This document shows positions 61,601 to 64,000 of a stretch of DNA of 64,000 bases, piece by piece. The notes beneath the pieces were generated by a model that was not told the DNA's origin, ran no database searches, and saw nothing but the letters and a program-made list of their open reading frames with translations. Within the stretch, counting starts at the first letter, position 1, and each line of letters starts with the position of its first letter. Location: the NCBI RefSeq assembly GCF_001625695.1, contig NZ_AUXY01000056.1, positions 1 through 64,000 of the forward strand, given 5' to 3'. Source of the stretch: Pseudoalteromonas luteoviolacea H33-S. GTDB taxonomy: Bacteria > Pseudomonadota > Gammaproteobacteria > Enterobacterales > Alteromonadaceae. The translations under genes were made by a program, and so were the position numbers.

Positions 61601-64000
61601 GAAATAGAGGTAGATTTTTCTCCCCGTCCTCTTCACCTAGGTGAAACCACAGTGATGATGGATAGTACAGACCAATTTAACGTGCCTCTACACTTTATTT
61701 TTAATATTAATAAAGATGGACAAGGCACTTTTGAACCTGAGCTAAGCCTAACCAGATTTTCAACGGTTCCTAAGTTCACGATAAAGAAACATTCTGAGAC
61801 CGAATACGTAGCCACATTCGAAAATACTTCACCTAGCATCCCAATCAATAGGCCGGTTACACGTAAAGATTGGCCTAAAAACATTGAGGTAACAGGCTTT
61901 AAGCTTCTTTACGAAGGAGAGCAACTATCCATATCTTGGGCACAATACGATGCCCGTAAGGGAACTCAATACCTAGAACCGATAAATGTCACCGCGACAA
62001 AGCAAATTACACCAACCCAATTAGGTGACAATATTGTGGGTAACTGGGCTTTGTCATTGGGTCACTACATCGAATCCAAATCATTTAATGAGCAAAATAC
62101 CGTCTCGCTCACGTTTAACCAAGATGGAACTGGCAGCCTCAACATGGGCAGATACATGCCTCAACACTTAGAGGATAAAGCGTTCCCATTCAATTGGGCA
62201 ATGACCCCAGAGGGCTTAATTGAATTGACCGCTAATAACAATACAGATTATGCGCAGTTGAGAGTGGTCTCTGAGCACAACGGTGTCCATGTGTTATCTA
62301 TAGAACAATCTTCAATTGCATTGGACGACCGACAATATTTCGACTGGCTCAGAGTTGGGATTGGTGCGTTTATTAAAAAAGCAGACACACCATTTAGCTT
62401 CGCGGATATTGCTGGTAACTTATCAGACGACTGGGGGAGTTTCACCCTCTATGATAATGGTATCGCAAGAAGGGCTGATTTAAATGGGGCCGAAATAACC
62501 ACATTAGAGAATAACAGATTGTCAGTTAGAGCTTACAGAAGCCTCGGCTATGATCCAACTTGCACTGCAACATCTGAACACTGCACATTAGGCTTTGAGA
62601 GGGATTATGAACTAATTGCACAAAACGGTCAGCAGTTTTACGTTTATCTATATTTCAATGATACCAGGCACCTTTCTATATTAAATACTGATAATACGCC
62701 ATCAAAAATTAACCACCTGTCAATTATGAAGGCAGAACGTTACTTTAGCAACTCGTTAAAGTTATACGAACGAACTGAGCATGGCATAGATATTTGGAGG
62801 CTTGAGTCAATCGAACATATACATGATGGCGTTAGAGCCTCACTGAGTGCTTATACCCGCAACCGCGAAGTAATGTATTCATTTAGCTATTTGGACATGA
62901 TTAAGGTGTCTACCGGGGAGCCAGTCAATTTTTTTCCTATCGAAAGTAACTCAAATGGTATTTGGTTTTGTGAATACCCTAGAGGTGGCGAGTGTAGTGA
63001 ACAAAACAAACGCTTTTTAGAGTACACCTTACCTGCACACCCTATCACAATCAATGTAGATGGTCCTGGCACTGTGACGTCAAATTTACAAAACGGCACC
63101 ATCTTGCATGAGCGTTACCTAGAGCTGACAGTATCTGCAAAGGAAAGTGGCTTTTATGTTAGTAGCATCGAAGGTTGTGGGCTCCAATATCGCGAACATA
63201 ATGCGCGCTATTTGACATATGGAGCCAGAGACATCAAGAAATCGTGTGAAGTCAATATAAAAGTTGAGAAAATACCCGACTCCATTGCGGAGAAAATCGG
63301 CGTAACTGACCCAGCGTTAAAAGCCTGTATCGATAACTACAATTATAGCCCTACCATTCTTATATATGGCAAAGCGTTAAGATGTATAGGCAATGATGAG
63401 CATAATACAGTCACCGACCTAAGCGGCCTAAGTAACTTTATTAACCTATCGGCACTACAATTTAATTCAATGGCTGTTACACTGGATGACAAGGCGATGT
63501 CAGAGTTAAGCAAACTCTCTCGACTCCAAACGCTCACTATTCAGAGTTCAGCTACAACCGATGTAGATATGAGTTCATTACAAAGACTTAGATATTTTTA
63601 TCTTCGGGGTCAAAACACGTCTAACCTGACTCTCACGCCAGCGCCTCTTTTAGGGCATGTAGGCATTGAGAGTACTGTACTAGAAAACTTTGTGCTGTCT
63701 GATGCTGCAAAGCTTAAGAGCTTGTCTATAACGAGTGATAAGTTAAAAGCCATTGACCTTTCTCAGGCACAAGGTTTACAAACATTAAGATTAAAGCAGA
63801 GCATAATCGACACCCTAGATCTGACGCATAACACAGCGCTAATAGACGTCGATATTTCACAAAGTGGGATTGCACAAATCTCAGGTGTAACCCCAAGTCA
63901 TGCACTTACTGACTTAGATGCACGATTATCAAAACTAACTAGCTTAGACTTATCTCAATATGCTCAGCTACAAGCGCTTAATATAGCGCAAAACCAGTTT
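58685..64000 (+). CDS. Very large lipoprotein with Ig/PKD, lipocalin-like and LRR regions (3' end beyond window)
   Basis: This continuous frame is at least 1772 residues and runs off the window without a stop. It starts at a TTG (58685) preceded by AAGGA; the next codons give a lipoprotein signal ending in FLSACGGS. Next comes a (Ser-Asn)7 linker, then two Ig/PKD-like domains (ITLDSNATDSDGEISQYSW and a second similar one), a carboxypeptidase-regulatory-like domain (LTLTGKVTDQPIAHANVEL), a helical stretch, and several repeated beta modules of lipocalin/calycin style (GEWSLQLS, VGNWALSLG). Two Cys-containing 'bacterial repeat' modules follow (VRGCDGEF, IEGCGLQY), and the last ~250 residues hold leucine-rich repeats (LTSLDLSQYAQLQALNIAQN). 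It is probably an outer-membrane surface protein, adhesin- or internalin-like. Confidence 0.85.
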   Translation, partial: MILNNLKQKHGPLAYLALCTFLSACGGSEKSADAIGSNNNSSQVTDSNSNSNSNSNSNSNISENNNKNNQAPQVSISGDSMVVEQLPITLDSNATDSDGEISQYSWRYDKDLLKAESDDTSKLTITSKNILENIDTQITLIVTDNLGAQTSTAHTLTIEALPNVGAEVSITGPQQVEERQSFALQGTAKDTDGGDIQSYQWSYDGNAPLTLYNYQTQSLGVYSADIREDTTVTFKLEVTDNQGLTTSTTHPVEVTAITQQLTLTGKVTDQPIAHANVELTFDGQTFTTQADETGVYQLEFEYDESQSSKLAKLRATGSQAHDNENIEFISQLGDLAQLTSKAANDMQLSADEEFGVNVTNMTTAEYALIKRQINQLETTDELIKARKNVEPAEKMRLAKLIKAVVDHNVALPSDIENTLELVENEESANAAIAQLEAEQAELLAQIQAAIEQDSDLVQTAEVATPGQYDLTELRYFDGFSASISLESDGIGSFAGLANSEFTWQQNNGLVSIVFDQPILFEALNLELFGMSLKVIESHDNIHMVEVVLLPNNTEQGPEPFIARLADEQALIQPNVDEFIGEWSLQLSRNNSPNQSLLLNFVGDNLVELNNGHDITEAQWRLGDDGHTILIESPNDVLAVSIVREFKLGLQVMVNDGQVTSGIMVRHQNIDFDDINYAKTWTPFKTKGDKHAFVVDEEHKFHFNWQNNVKVENQQGKLIRSHYQFSGQDRAFCDVALAQCEITKSQTYELIASSGNLIAIQHTAFEHTSDSVVQVARSVHIYKLNNKPITKPRQFDETFFSNTTAPHLFVGAVELSAKRYSRAIKLRQIESCPPQAQNDCRPKIQYYDETYWAELADGHLKLTNTVSNAVLYLTIGNANQEGFSICVNNFGCGPHSGDQFKFEWPHLNINIKQTGQGSVVPTVTAFEYGKDFELVLTPDENNELIYVRGCDGEFIDEGLTTSIFKITNPVEDCEIEVDFSPRPLHLGETTVMMDSTDQFNVPLHFIFNINKDGQGTFEPELSLTRFSTVPKFTIKKHSETEYVATFENTSPSIPINRPVTRKDWPKNIEVTGFKLLYEGEQLSISWAQYDARKGTQYLEPINVTATKQITPTQLGDNIVGNWALSLGHYIESKSFNEQNTVSLTFNQDGTGSLNMGRYMPQHLEDKAFPFNWAMTPEGLIELTANNNTDYAQLRVVSEHNGVHVLSIEQSSIALDDRQYFDWLRVGIGAFIKKADTPFSFADIAGNLSDDWGSFTLYDNGIARRADLNGAEITTLENNRLSVRAYRSLGYDPTCTATSEHCTLGFERDYELIAQNGQQFYVYLYFNDTRHLSILNTDNTPSKINHLSIMKAERYFSNSLKLYERTEHGIDIWRLESIEHIHDGVRASLSAYTRNREVMYSFSYLDMIKVSTGEPVNFFPIESNSNGIWFCEYPRGGECSEQNKRFLEYTLPAHPITINVDGPGTVTSNLQNGTILHERYLELTVSAKESGFYVSSIEGCGLQYREHNARYLTYGARDIKKSCEVNIKVEKIPDSIAEKIGVTDPALKACIDNYNYSPTILIYGKALRCIGNDEHNTVTDLSGLSNFINLSALQFNSMAVTLDDKAMSELSKLSRLQTLTIQSSATTDVDMSSLQRLRYFYLRGQNTSNLTLTPAPLLGHVGIESTVLENFVLSDAAKLKSLSITSDKLKAIDLSQAQGLQTLRLKQSIIDTLDLTHNTALIDVDISQSGIAQISGVTPSHALTDLDARLSKLTSLDLSQYAQLQALNIAQNQF
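58823..58864 (+). repeat. (AGCAAT)7 microsatellite in coding sequence
   Basis: Seven perfect tandem copies of the hexamer AGCAAT encode (Ser-Asn)7 directly after the lipoprotein signal of the large lipoprotein. Because the unit is two codons, copy-number change would lengthen or shorten a flexible linker without a frameshift. Confidence 0.95.

Overview
The window looks like chromosome of a marine gammaproteobacterium, most likely Pseudoalteromonas or a close relative in the Alteromonadales. This rests on AT-rich DNA and on the gene families present: an aqualysin/proteinase K-type S8 protease with a PPC domain, many lipoproteins and exported proteins, an E. coli-type Dld, FadE, HopJ-family and DUF2805 proteins, and a PepSY/TonB receptor pair. 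The genus is inferred from family content, not from an alignment. I see no tRNA, rRNA, CRISPR array, insertion sequence or prophage.

Layout. 0-1.6 kb: two transporters (LysE and TauE/SafE families). 1.7-5.3 kb: a translationally coupled pair, a large CARDB-like lipoprotein and an exported HEAT-repeat protein that resembles the N-terminal module of animal large lipid transfer proteins (vitellogenin/MTP). 5.4-8.0 kb: glyoxalase-fold protein, an unknown two-TM protein, HopJ-family and DUF2805 proteins. 8.1-14.5 kb (minus strand): a secreted-protein cluster with a genuine S8 protease, a secreted Hint-domain protein, a membrane-anchored protein, and two paralogous exported proteins that keep a subtilase-like Asp/His/Ser pattern but are otherwise highly diverged. 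15.3-17.3 kb: a Sec-exported RTX-repeat protein and a YkgJ-family protein. 17.5-21.8 kb: RND efflux adaptor and pump. 22-25 kb: two lipoproteins. 25-36.5 kb: FadE, an M2 (ACE-like) peptidyl-dipeptidase, an ABC-2 transporter pair, a SixA-like phosphatase, a GNAT enzyme, an SDR-like protein, a small lipoprotein, D-lactate dehydrogenase and an exported endonuclease/phosphatase. 36.5-40 kb: serine hydrolase, MATE pump and DUF1289 protein.

40-47 kb: signalling. A hybrid kinase with two receiver domains and an Hpt domain is divergent from an HD-GYP response regulator and a second response regulator. Directly downstream of the regulators is a 42-residue ORF with a double-glycine leader, followed by a small two-TM protein that could be its immunity partner. 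47-49.8 kb: GNAT, an NlpC/P60-like exported protein, an unknown partner and a YciI-like protein. 50-53.6 kb: PepSY-TM protein plus TonB-dependent receptor, probably iron uptake. 53.8-58.4 kb: an LRR-like cytosolic protein, a TPR-S41 exported protease-like protein and a divergent membrane AraC-type regulator. 58.7 kb to the end: one very large lipoprotein (at least 1772 residues, running off the window) with Ig/PKD-like, lipocalin-like and leucine-rich-repeat segments.

The strongest candidates for undescribed biology are the split lipid-transfer-like pair (1.7-5.3 kb), the protease/Hint/degenerate-subtilase cluster (8.1-14.5 kb) and the GG-leader peptide with its two-TM neighbour (40.0-40.5 kb).
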